From assembly GCF_947241705.1 (NCBI RefSeq), contig NC_079271.1:620001-684000 (forward strand): 64,000 nt of DNA, written 5' to 3'. Below the pieces are notes generated by a model. That model made no database searches. It was given only the letters and a program-made list of their open reading frames with translations, and was not told the origin of the DNA. Below are positions 31,099 to 39,794 of this stretch, in pieces. Numbering within the stretch: the first letter of the stretch is position 1; the number at the start of each line of letters is the position of its first letter. Made by a program: the position numbers and the translations under genes. The DNA is from Saccharomyces mikatae IFO 1815 (Eukaryota > Ascomycota > Saccharomycetes > Saccharomycetales > Saccharomycetaceae).

Positions 31099-31740
31099 AC
31101 ATGTACAGAGTAATTAGTCTGCGAAATGAGCACAGACAGACATTTTCAAGTTTACTTTAAGCAAGGATTGATTGAATGGAAGTTGCATTATTTTCTTACT
31201 GACAAAGATACCTTCCTAAAAAGATGCCAGACGTCAAACAATCAGTAGGTCTGATTGAACAGCTCGAAATTGGTATATGCCACTGCTATGTGGCTTTTCA
31301 AATTCGAACATATATATTTTAGGCTAAAATTTGACGTGACATCCCTAAGGTATGGTCAAAAACAATTTTTTGGATAGATAAGGCATTTTTGATTTTGATT
31401 TTTGATATTCTCATACAATACTCCCGCCACAAAAGGGACAAAAAATTTTTGATGTAATATTCCAGGAATTATTTTTTCTTGGAATACAACCTTGAAGCAA
31501 AAATAGGTAGAAAGGAGTTACTTTTATCGTCCTTGTTTTTGCAGCCCTATAGGGGTCTGTCGCCTAAAGACCTTAAATTATATTCTGTCCTTGACTAGTC
31601 TAGTAAGGATTTTTTGAAATCATCTGAACATAAGATTTCCTTCCGCGCATTTCATGCCATGATTGTTAACAGCGATGCATGGGAAGCTTAAAATCAACTG
31701 CAAGAGTAATTACCACTGTGATATCTTAGAATGAGCACTC
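31099..31740. other. Gene-free stretch upstream of the CLB2 control region
   Basis: About 640 bp of A/T-rich sequence with no ORF of note, no tRNA and no LTR similarity that I could recognise. It separates the LTR relics from the CLB2 promoter. Confidence 0.4.
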
Positions 31741-31756
31741 CTTTTAAGCCTGATTC

Positions 31757-31917
31757 GCGAAAATAGCCGCTAAAAAGACGAGATTAGACCAAATACGGGT
31801 AACTTTTTATTCATAATGTTTACATATTTGTCTCAATTAGGAAAATGTAATTTCAAGGCACTAATCAAAAAAGGAATTTTGTAAACAAAGTAATCGAATC
31901 AGGAAAAGGTCAACAAC
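31757..31917 (+). promoter_or_regulatory. CLB2 upstream control region (SCB, Reb1, Mcm1-Forkhead)
   Basis: CGCGAAAA at 31757-31764 is an SCB-type Swi4 site and CGGGTAA at 31797-31803 a Reb1 core. TGTTTAC (31818-31824) beside CAATTAGGAAAA (31834-31845) is one Forkhead/Mcm1-like pair. GTAAACAA at 31881-31888 is a perfect Forkhead site. CGAATCAGGAAAAGGTCAAC at 31895-31914 is the Mcm1-SFF arrangement known from S. cerevisiae CLB2. The cluster lies 630-800 bp before the ATG, as in CLB2, whose G2/M transcription depends on Mcm1-Fkh2-Ndd1. Confidence 0.75.
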
Positions 31918-32551
31918 GACGTTCGCGATATAGATGAACTTCGGTGTCTGTCCCTCGAGGAATTAGAAAACTCCTTGCAATTGGCACTAATAGTCTGAGC
32001 ATAGAGTTTCAGAAATTTTCCTCTTAGCAGAAAATATAACCTGTTTAGGGAAAAGAGAAATAGATCCTTTCTTAAAAGTTTAGAGAGGAAAAAATATCAA
32101 AATATAATAAAATAGATTCTTTTTAGGTTAATTTTTTGCCAAATTTAGCTAGAATTTTTAAAAATTTGCAACTTTACCGGGATTGAATATTTCTGGGTAT
32201 TGTCTTCGTTATTCGTTCCAAGAAGTGAAGTATTTTCCTATCAATACTTCTAAAAGCAGAAGAAAAATAGTGAGAGGATACTGGACATTTTTTTATCTTT
32301 TTTTGATTAAACCAGTGTATAATAAAACGTACTGCAAGCTACCCGATAAGTTAGAACAGAATACTTTTAAGCGATCTAGTGATTAATCATTTGTTTTATT
32401 TTGTATTCTCGCACTTTTTGATTCTTTTAACAGAGATTTCAGATATTTTCAAGCATTGTATTGAAATTTCACTTCGCTCGTTTATCAACAGTTTTTCAAA
32501 AACTTGCTCATTTTCTTCGAGGAAATATTCTTACTTATCACGCTCACATAG

Positions 32552-34030
32552 ATGTCGAACCAAATAGAAAATACAGAAAATTCACAGAATTCTAGTTCAT
32601 CAAGATTTTTGAGGAATGTACAACGGTTGGCCTTGAACAATGTCACAAATACGACATTCCAAAAGAGTAATGTGAACAACTCAGCTCTAACGAATTTCAA
32701 ATCAGCACTCAATTCTGCAAAGAAGGAGGGAAGCCGAATTCCTCAATTCACTAGAGATAGCGTATCAAGACCAACAGCCGCACTAGAGGAGAAAAGGATC
32801 CCAAAGGATGATAGTATAAGCCAACTCACCAAAAGCAATCTTTCGGATAATAAAGAGAACCAAGATCCAACCAGTCAGCAATTTGGTACATTAACTTCCA
32901 TAAAGGAAGGAAATATTGAATCACCTGCAAATATAAGCGTACATGAATCCTCTTCTGCCAAGGAAATAATCCAGCATGATCCCCTAAAAAACATTGAACC
33001 AGGCACTAATATGATTAATAAGCCGGTTGAAAATGAAAAACCTCAGTCAACAAGAAGTCAACTTCACGTTAGAAATAACGAAAATGAGAATGATAGCGGG
33101 AAAAAAAGACCAATTTCTACGATTGTTGAACAAGAGTTACCCAAAAAATTTAAAGTGTGCGATGAAAATGGTAAAGAAGAATATGAATGGGAAGATCTAG
33201 ATGCGGAAGATGTCAATGATCCTTTTATGGTTAGTGAATACGTCAATGATATATTTGAGTACCTTCATCAACTGGAGGTCATTACTTTACCAAAGAAAGA
33301 GGATCTCTATCAGCATAGAAACATTCATCAAAACCGAGATATTTTAGTTAATTGGTTGGTTAAAATTCATAACAAGTTCGGCCTCTTACCGGAAACCTTG
33401 TATCTTGCCATTAATATAATGGACAGATTTTTGGGCAAAGAGCTAGTTCAGTTGGATAAATTACAACTGGTTGGTACATCTTGCCTTTTCATTGCCTCCA
33501 AATATGAAGAGGTATATTCTCCTAGTATAAAACATTTCGCTTCAGAGACAGATGGTGCATGTACGGAAGACGAAATTAAAGAAGGGGAGAAATTTATTTT
33601 GAAGACACTAAAGTTTAACCTAAATTATCCCAATCCAATGAATTTTCTGAGAAGAATTTCGAAGGCAGACGACTACGATATACAGTCCCGAACTCTTGCC
33701 AAATTCTTACTAGAGATATCATTAGTAGATTTCAGATTTATAGGGATATTACCCTCGTTATGCGCAGCCGCTGCGATGTTTATGTCAAGAAAAATGTTAG
33801 GTAAAGGTAAATGGGATGGAAACCTAATACACTATAGCGGTGGGTATACTAAAGAAGAACTAGCTCCCGTATGTCATATGATAATGGATTATCTAGTAAG
33901 TTCGATAGTTCACGACGAATTTCATAGAAAATATCAGTCTAGAAGATTTATGAAAGCTTCCATAATTTCCGTTCAATGGGCTCTGAAGGTTAGGAAAAAC
34001 GGCTACGATATAATGACTTTGCATGAATGA
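32552..34030 (+). CDS. CLB2: CLB2, G2/M B-type cyclin
   Basis: 492 residues against 491 in S. cerevisiae (YPR119W). The N-terminal regulatory part has a destruction box RLALNNVTN at 25-33 and a KEN box at 101-103 for APC/C recognition. A bipartite basic PKKFK-type nuclear signal lies near 196-200. Two cyclin boxes follow, starting with NRDILVNWLVKIHNKF near 260-275. The hydrophobic-patch position and the conserved YIHYSGG-type segment toward the C-terminus are intact. Clb2 activates Cdc28 for mitotic entry. The C-terminal two thirds is nearly identical to Clb2 as I remember it; the N-terminus is clearly diverged, which helps show this is another species. Confidence 0.98.
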   Translation: MSNQIENTENSQNSSSSRFLRNVQRLALNNVTNTTFQKSNVNNSALTNFKSALNSAKKEGSRIPQFTRDSVSRPTAALEEKRIPKDDSISQLTKSNLSDNKENQDPTSQQFGTLTSIKEGNIESPANISVHESSSAKEIIQHDPLKNIEPGTNMINKPVENEKPQSTRSQLHVRNNENENDSGKKRPISTIVEQELPKKFKVCDENGKEEYEWEDLDAEDVNDPFMVSEYVNDIFEYLHQLEVITLPKKEDLYQHRNIHQNRDILVNWLVKIHNKFGLLPETLYLAINIMDRFLGKELVQLDKLQLVGTSCLFIASKYEEVYSPSIKHFASETDGACTEDEIKEGEKFILKTLKFNLNYPNPMNFLRRISKADDYDIQSRTLAKFLLEISLVDFRFIGILPSLCAAAAMFMSRKMLGKGKWDGNLIHYSGGYTKEELAPVCHMIMDYLVSSIVHDEFHRKYQSRRFMKASIISVQWALKVRKNGYDIMTLHE

Positions 34031-34520
34031 GAAAAGGGACAAGGGCTTACTAATTTCTAAAAATTACTGCTAAATGTCCATATAAAAGGTGTCGCCGCTT
34101 TTAATCCATTTCTTTTCACATTTCCATTTATTCTTATAGGTTTCAAATCCAGTTTCAGGGCTTTTCATTTAAGAATCATGAAGCAGCCAGTAAATAGGGT
34201 TTGAAACCTAAGATTACCATACCATAATAAAAGCTTTATTTTTATTCTCATCAATCTCACCATACGTTTAATTTTAATTTTTAATTACAATTTCAATTTT
34301 GTACCATAAGTTTTATTTGTTTCAGTTCAGCAATATCCGGATGCATGTAGCGACGATAGAGTAAGAAAATTATAAGAAATAATGATTCTTTGCATCTGGA
34401 GTTTGACATTTAGCAGATTTCAGTATTTTATTTTCGTTAAAATACTATTTTAACTTCTTTTTCATTTCGTTTAAAATTCTTTTAGTATAATTATCTTAAT
34501 TTACTTTCGAAAACAACCTA

Positions 34521-34551
<31 letters not shown>

Positions 34552-34726
34552 GTAATAATAATAGTGAAAGTAGTAGTAGTAGTAGTAGTAGCGTAGGAAG
34601 TTAATATGCTTATTACTATAAACTAACGATATATGAAGATGCAGAAATTCTCGAGTAAAAGCAGAAAGAAAAAAACGGTCTTAAGCGTATGCGGATTTTT
34701 GAGTAGTACCAGTACTATTATGGTTG
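34031..34726. other. CLB2/CLB5 convergent 3' intergenic region
   Basis: 696 bp between convergent stops. It is A/T-rich, holds a trinucleotide microsatellite (separate entry) and T-rich 3'-end signals, and shows no gene. Confidence 0.45.
34520..34591 (+). repeat. (AAT)n/(TAG)n microsatellite
   Basis: About ten AAT units (34520-34550), a short imperfect AAT stretch to 34563, then about seven TAG/GTA units at 34570-34590. Two adjacent trinucleotide tracts of this kind are likely to vary in length between strains. Confidence 0.92.
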
Positions 34727-36043
34727 TCAATGGAAAAGGTTTTGGAAGTTACTATCCATTTCAGCTTTGCACCAATTGAAGGCTTGGAAATAAACAGAGC
34801 CATACCTAGGCTTCTTGTATTTCAAAACCAATGAATCCAAACGAATTTTAGAACTGGCAATGTCAGTGACTAGATCGATACAGCGGGATTGAAATACTTC
34901 GTCTTCCGTCGGATCGATGCCACCACTGTAATGTTGTAGTGTTTTGTTCCATAGCTCGTTCTTGCTTCTATTGGTCATTCTTCTCGCTATATACATTGCC
35001 ATTGCGCTAATGGTAGACGGAGGTAAGTGGATGAAATGATGGCAGCAGTAGGCATACTCTAGAATAAATTTACCAATATTTCTGTTAACCAAATTGTAAT
35101 CATCTGCCTTGGAGATCCTTCTCAAAAAATTAAGTGGATTGGGCCAACCAATGTTGAACTCTAAAGAAGTTAGCATGAACATTTCTGCATTTTTTATGTC
35201 ATTTTTAGAAGCAGCGCCATCAGTGATATAAGCGTACTCGGCCAATTTGGGCAAATTCACTTCCTCAAACTTTGCCGCTATGAAGAGCGAAGTGACTGCT
35301 AATAACTGTAATTTGTTCATAGTAACTTTATTTTTGGCTAAAAATCTATCCATCAAGTTTATAGATAGGAATAAAGTTTCGGGATAGCACTGGAACTTCT
35401 CATGAACTTCTACTAGCCAATCCACTAATATCGCTCTCATGGAGGGCCTTAAATAGTACTTTGACGTTTTATCTAATAGGTAATTATGAGACGGTAGGGT
35501 TTCTAGTTCTCTTGTGTACAAAAAATCGAAAATTTCTGTAGAGTATTCTGCTACCATTGCAGTGTCATTTTTTTCGACATAATCTAAATCCTTCCAACCG
35601 ACTATTTCACCAGTTTCTTCAACTCCAGTCCTGCGTTTTTTCCTTACTATTGAAAGATCATCATATTCTCCTTCTCCTTCTTCTCCTTCTTTTTTAGCTA
35701 CGGCTGCTGACGCTGTTGATGTTGCTGTTCGATCGTTATATATCTGTCTCTTTTGAGCGGCGCTAAAGATAGGCCTAATATCTTCTTCCCTTCGTACCTT
35801 TACGGCCTTGGTATTTGTTAGCCTCTTGTTTTGGCTTAGAGGATTATTGTTTACTGGCACATCAGTTAAAGCCCTTCTTGGTTTGGAGTTTTGGATATGG
35901 TGCTTACTAGAGCTATCAATTACCGGATTTATTTTTTTTTCTTGAGAGATCGTCATGTCTTCGCTGCACAATTGCTTCTCGTTCTCGTTATGAATCAAAG
36001 AACTTCTTTTAATGCTCTGCTCGTAATCTTGACTACCTCCCAT
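34727..36043 (-). CDS. CLB5: CLB5, S-phase B-type cyclin
   Basis: 438 residues against about 435 in S. cerevisiae (YPR120C). The destruction box RRALTDVPV starts at residue 56. The cyclin fold begins near 200 with MRAILVDWLVEVHEKF, which carries the hydrophobic-patch residues used for docking RXL substrates, followed by the second cyclin box. Clb5-Cdc28 fires replication origins. The extreme N-terminus and the acidic stretch around 110-135 (GEEGEGEYDD) differ from the S. cerevisiae protein. CLB2 and CLB5 lie tail to tail, mirroring CLB1 and CLB6 on chromosome VII, their whole-genome-duplication partners. Confidence 0.97.
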   Translation of the reverse strand: MGGSQDYEQSIKRSSLIHNENEKQLCSEDMTISQEKKINPVIDSSSKHHIQNSKPRRALTDVPVNNNPLSQNKRLTNTKAVKVRREEDIRPIFSAAQKRQIYNDRTATSTASAAVAKKEGEEGEGEYDDLSIVRKKRRTGVEETGEIVGWKDLDYVEKNDTAMVAEYSTEIFDFLYTRELETLPSHNYLLDKTSKYYLRPSMRAILVDWLVEVHEKFQCYPETLFLSINLMDRFLAKNKVTMNKLQLLAVTSLFIAAKFEEVNLPKLAEYAYITDGAASKNDIKNAEMFMLTSLEFNIGWPNPLNFLRRISKADDYNLVNRNIGKFILEYAYCCHHFIHLPPSTISAMAMYIARRMTNRSKNELWNKTLQHYSGGIDPTEDEVFQSRCIDLVTDIASSKIRLDSLVLKYKKPRYGSVYFQAFNWCKAEMDSNFQNLFH

Positions 36044-36392
36044 TGTTCAGTAAAGTGTTCAGCGGCTTTAATTACAGTTATAGGCGCAATATTGCTAAAT
36101 GTTCAACTTACTTAGCTCTTTTGCTGTTTGTGAGATAACTGATGGACCGAGAAAAGCTTGCAACGTTTAGCCTTTTCAGAGTACAAAGACAAACAACCTG
36201 AACAGAGAAATTGTCTCTTCTTAAAAAGCTTAAGAAGAGGTTACGTGTAGCTTCTAACAAACTGACGGACGTAGCAGAAACTACTTTCGTAGCACAGGGC
36301 AGTAACAAGTCGCCATTCATAGAGGAAAGAGAAATCAGCACAGAGATGCTGTGGGCGCTATCCCAATGTGGGCAAAGCGCGTGAATAGCACG

Positions 36393-36432
36393 ACGCGTGT
36401 AGCCGTTATGTTTTGTACCAGCAAAAACGCGT
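36393..36432. promoter_or_regulatory. Two MCB elements upstream of CLB5
   Basis: Two exact ACGCGT Mlu I cell-cycle boxes at 36393-36398 and 36427-36432, about 350-390 bp upstream of the CLB5 ATG, with a near-match (AAGCGCGTGA) at 36375-36384. MBF (Mbp1-Swi6) uses these for G1/S transcription of CLB5 in S. cerevisiae. Confidence 0.85.
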
Positions 36433-36594
36433 CTTTATTATTCGAGGCACACGTATGTTTGCTGAACTTGTTTACTAAGATGCCAATTAAAAAGACTTGT
36501 TCTAGCTGATATAATTAGCTTTGCTCTTTAATCTTGTCTATAGACTACAGGAGCGTTAACTATACAATGATAAAAAAACTATTTCAATAAAAAA

Positions 36595-36666
36595 AGCTCG
36601 CACTCAGGATCGAACTAAGGACCAACAGATTTGCAATCTGCTGCGCTACCACTGCGCCATACGAGC
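36595..36666 (-). tRNA. tC(GCA)P2: tRNA-Cys(GCA)
   Basis: 72-nt minus-strand cloverleaf: acceptor GCTCGTA/TGCGAGC, D-arm TGGCGCAGTGGTAGCGC, anticodon GCA in ATTGCAAAT, and TPsiC arm TTAGTTCGATCC. No intron. A poly-A run on the plus strand just before it supplies the Pol III T-terminator. Its place next to CLB5 matches S. cerevisiae, and the LTR cluster starts about 120 bp upstream of it. Confidence 0.94.
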
Positions 36667-36785
36667 TTTATGATTATGGTTTTTCAGGGCTTGAAGTGCA
36701 TAATATATGTTAGCCTGGACTATGTTGTAGATGAAACGTTAGCATTTACTTAAAAGGGTAATCGCGAACCACACTTGAAACTAAC

Positions 36786-36804
36786 TGTTGATAATTAGTA
36801 GTTT
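36786..36804 (-). mobile_element. 19-bp stub of a reverse-oriented 381-type LTR
   Basis: TGTTGATAATTAGTAGTTT matches the reverse-strand terminus of the 381-bp LTR (30244 onward) and abuts, head to head, the forward copy that begins at 36805. Too short to date; identification rests on about 17 matching bases. Confidence 0.55.
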
Positions 36805-37523
36805 TGTTGGAATAAGTGATTACCACTATACATTTATTCATATAAATTGTTGTAGTTGATGACGAACATTCTTTAACATGATACTAATTGTTGTAATATA
36901 AATCAACTATCATCTACTAACTAGTATTTACGTTACTAGTATATTATCATATACGGTGTTAGAAGATGACGCAAATGATGAGAAATAGTCATCTAAATTA
37001 GTGGAAGCTGAAATGCAAGGATTGATAATGTAATAGGATCAATGAATAACAACATATAAAACGATGATAATAATGTTTATAGAATTATGTAGAATTGTAG
37101 ATTCCCTTTTATGGATTCCTAAATCCCTGAGGAGAACTTCTAGTATATCTACATACCTAATATTATTGCCTCATAAAAAATGGAATCCCAACAATTACAT
37201 CAAACTCCACCATTATCTCACTAATGATATTGGGTAAATAAATACAAACATTTTTATGATTATACCAATTAAATTGGAGCAGGCAAGTTCTAATAATTGA
37301 ATTTCCTGCATTAGTAAGATAAAGATCTATTAATTGATCAGAACTTATTATATAAGAAGATGAGTTATCACCAAATTCTTATCATCAAAACTCTGATTTA
37401 TGTCTGAACCATTGGGTTTAATATAACCAATCAGCGTGTTTTTTACATACCTCTCTTATATAATTCAAGAAATAACGACTTATTCTTAATTATTACAACT
37501 TACAGAACTACTAATTATTAATA
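36805..37523 (+). mobile_element. Solo LTR of the 381-bp type carrying an inserted delta
   Basis: Starts TGTTGGAATAAGTGATTACC, is interrupted by the delta at 36889-37220 (flanked by CTAAT duplications), and continues to about 37523 with the same TATA-bearing tail as the copy at 30244-30624. The insertion point differs from that in the 4391 copy, so the two nested deltas are independent events. I see no flanking duplication for the outer LTR. Solo LTR without internal region. Confidence 0.8.
36889..37220 (+). mobile_element. Solo delta LTR (Ty1/Ty2)
   Basis: 332 bp, TGTTG at the start and TTATCTCA at the end, with CTAAT at 36884-36888 and 37221-37225 as target-site duplication. It is close to the delta consensus, for example ACGGTGTTAGAAGATGACGC and GAGGAGAACTTCTAGTATA. 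Relatively young compared with the LTR it interrupts. Confidence 0.9.
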
Positions 37524-37529
37524 TGGTAA

Positions 37530-37805
37530 TGAGAAATGGGTGAATATTTTGATAATTGTTGGGATTCATTGTTGATAAAGGTAATATTATTTGGTACATA
37601 TAATATACTAGAAGTCATCCTTGAAGATATATGAATCCAATAAATGGAACTCGTAATTTACATGCTCTCATTCAATATCCTGTTACATCATCAATCGTTG
37701 CATTTCAGCATCAACTAACTTATGTCATCATCTAACACTGTATACGATAATACACTAGTAGTATGACTAATAGCTGATGGACGATAGTTGATTTATATTC
37801 CAACA
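37530..37805 (-). mobile_element. Solo delta LTR (Ty1/Ty2), reverse orientation, shortened
   Basis: Runs from TGAGAAATGGGTGAA to ATATTCCAACA on the plus strand, that is a delta read backwards. It is 276 bp, shorter than a full delta. The flanks do not form a matching five-base duplication, suggesting an older or rearranged copy. It stands in opposite orientation to the delta at 36889-37220, which makes an inverted pair next to the thiamine gene. Confidence 0.85.
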
Positions 37806-38138
37806 CTTAGGCATATATATTCTAAGTTAATATTCGGTCAATGGATTTTTGGCGTCTCTTGTGTTATTGTTTGAACAGCTCGTGTAGTATTTCTTCTGTG
37901 TCACCATAGGAATAGAAACATGTACACATATACGGACGTGTACCTTGTTTACGATATAGGCATTCAACGTGTTACTATAGGAACATGCATGAACAATGAC
38001 AAGTTACCCATCCCAACAATATTGTTATTTAGGACTATTTATACCTATACACCCATGGAGATCTACTAGCAAATTTTGTATACGAAATAGTATCATCTTT
38101 ATCAATCATGTCTAAACTTTTCTCTCTATCAGTATCTA
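37806..38138. other. 3' flank of the thiamine gene
   Basis: About 330 bp between the reverse delta and the gene's stop. A/T-rich; no recognisable element. Confidence 0.4.
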
Positions 38139-39794
38139 TTATTCATATTTCATGGCGGCAGTCCAGAAATTGGCTTCGAGTTCACAACCTTCAGCAAAAA
38201 TTGACACTAAAGTATCTAGTTGCTCTGGAGGGTATGTTTCCAAGATACGATTCAAAAGCCTTTCACCTTCAAGCATTGCTTCGTATGACCATGAAGATAA
38301 GCAAGTATTACACCATTCACGGTAAAGAGTCCCTTCGGCTACAGTCACTTGATCCTTGAGTTTGATTAGAGCATGAACATAACCCATTAAACAGGGGTTG
38401 AGGGCAACAACTATTTCTTGCCAGTTGCCTCTTCTGGAGATATCGTTGAGGTAACGGCAGTAAGCTCTTAATGCAGGACCTCTTTCAACCTTTTGTAAGT
38501 GGTCAGGATCTTTAATTCCAAAGTCCTCTCTTAACCTTTTTTCATGTTGAGTTAATTCTTCACGAACGCAATCAACAAGAAGTAGCTCCTTCTCTAGGTC
38601 TTTTAAACCTGGAGCTTTACTACCTGAGACGCAGCAAACTTTGGCATAATCGATCAAGTATAGATAATCTTGTTCAATGAAGAACCGGAACTTCTTGCGT
38701 TCTAATGTGCCGTTTGCCACTTTCTTGACGAATTCATGATTCACATATGAGTCCCAATGTGGCTTGACTTTGGGATGGTTTATTAGGTATTGAAAGAAGT
38801 TGCCTCCAGGAATTCTGTCAAAAGAACCTTTGACTTGCTTCTTAGATACAACGTCTGATGCAGTAAAACATTCGTCGCTGACCATTTTTTCCAATGGAAT
38901 TTCTACAGCATAAACATGATTAATTGGCCCGTTGTCCTTTACAGCTTTCTTGGTGACATCACAACCAATGGTAATGGCATTTTGGACGTACTCAATACCA
39001 CCATAAACAGACTGGGGAAGAGAATAACCGCGAGCTAAGTTGGATGCTATGGCAGAAGCCAGGGTGCATCCAGTACCATGAGTATGGGTGGTATTAACAA
39101 ATTTACCCTTATAAGTGATGTACTTTTGTTCGGCGCTCAAGTAAAGGACGTCAGTAACATACTTTTCTTTTCCATTACCCCATGGAATGTGGCCTCCTTT
39201 CACTAAAATGTTGGAACATTTTGTGATTTTAGCAATGTCTTTGGCGATCTCAAAAACGTCCTCTAATTTGTTAACCATTCTGTCCTCACCCAATAATTTA
39301 AAACACTCTGGGATGTTTGGAGTCAAAACGTCAGCAAAGGGAGAAATTTTGTCCATAATTAAACCGGCTACGTCCTTTCCAGCTAAAGAAGAACCAGAGG
39401 TGGCGCAAAGAACTGGGTCAACCACTAGTTTTGGTCTCTTTTCACCAAGCTGAAGAAGCTTTTCGTGCAAGACCTCAATAGCAGCAGCCGTAAGCATACC
39501 TGTCTTGATGACGTCACATCTCATATCCTGTAGGTTAGCTTCCAGTATTTGGGAAACCACTTCCTTTGGTGTGTTTTGAATACCGTACACCGTCACTGGA
39601 GTTTGAGCAGTTAAGGTAGTGATGCATGACATGGCGTAACATCTGTGGGCAGTGATAGTCTTGATATCAGCTTCAATACCAGCACCACCACTTGAATCTG
39701 CTCCGGCAATGGACAAAACGGTTGGTAGTTTTTCATTGCTGGCTAAAGTAAGATATGGGGGAGGCGTATTTATACTCACTGTAGAATATGTCAT
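38139..39794 (-). CDS. THI22: THI20/21/22-family bifunctional thiamine protein (THI22 position)
   Basis: 551 residues. The N-terminal half is a ThiD-type HMP/HMP-phosphate kinase: IAGADSSGGAGIEADIKT near 29-46, and the GTGC active-site loop with C243. The C-terminal half is a TenA/thiaminase II domain with the nucleophile C468 (NPCLMGY) and acidic E540 (ELEANFW) at the numbers known for Thi20. All catalytic residues are visible, so the protein could be active. Position between tRNA-Cys and AXL1 fits YPR121W (THI22), but that gene is on the Watson strand in S. cerevisiae and this one is on the opposite strand relative to all its neighbours. The ORF starts at MTYSTVSINT, the same start as Thi20/21, and lacks the extra N-terminus I recall for S. 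cerevisiae Thi22. It may be the syntenic THI22 after inversion or another family member. Confidence 0.9.
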   Translation of the reverse strand: MTYSTVSINTPPPYLTLASNEKLPTVLSIAGADSSGGAGIEADIKTITAHRCYAMSCITTLTAQTPVTVYGIQNTPKEVVSQILEANLQDMRCDVIKTGMLTAAAIEVLHEKLLQLGEKRPKLVVDPVLCATSGSSLAGKDVAGLIMDKISPFADVLTPNIPECFKLLGEDRMVNKLEDVFEIAKDIAKITKCSNILVKGGHIPWGNGKEKYVTDVLYLSAEQKYITYKGKFVNTTHTHGTGCTLASAIASNLARGYSLPQSVYGGIEYVQNAITIGCDVTKKAVKDNGPINHVYAVEIPLEKMVSDECFTASDVVSKKQVKGSFDRIPGGNFFQYLINHPKVKPHWDSYVNHEFVKKVANGTLERKKFRFFIEQDYLYLIDYAKVCCVSGSKAPGLKDLEKELLLVDCVREELTQHEKRLREDFGIKDPDHLQKVERGPALRAYCRYLNDISRRGNWQEIVVALNPCLMGYVHALIKLKDQVTVAEGTLYREWCNTCLSSWSYEAMLEGERLLNRILETYPPEQLDTLVSIFAEGCELEANFWTAAMKYE

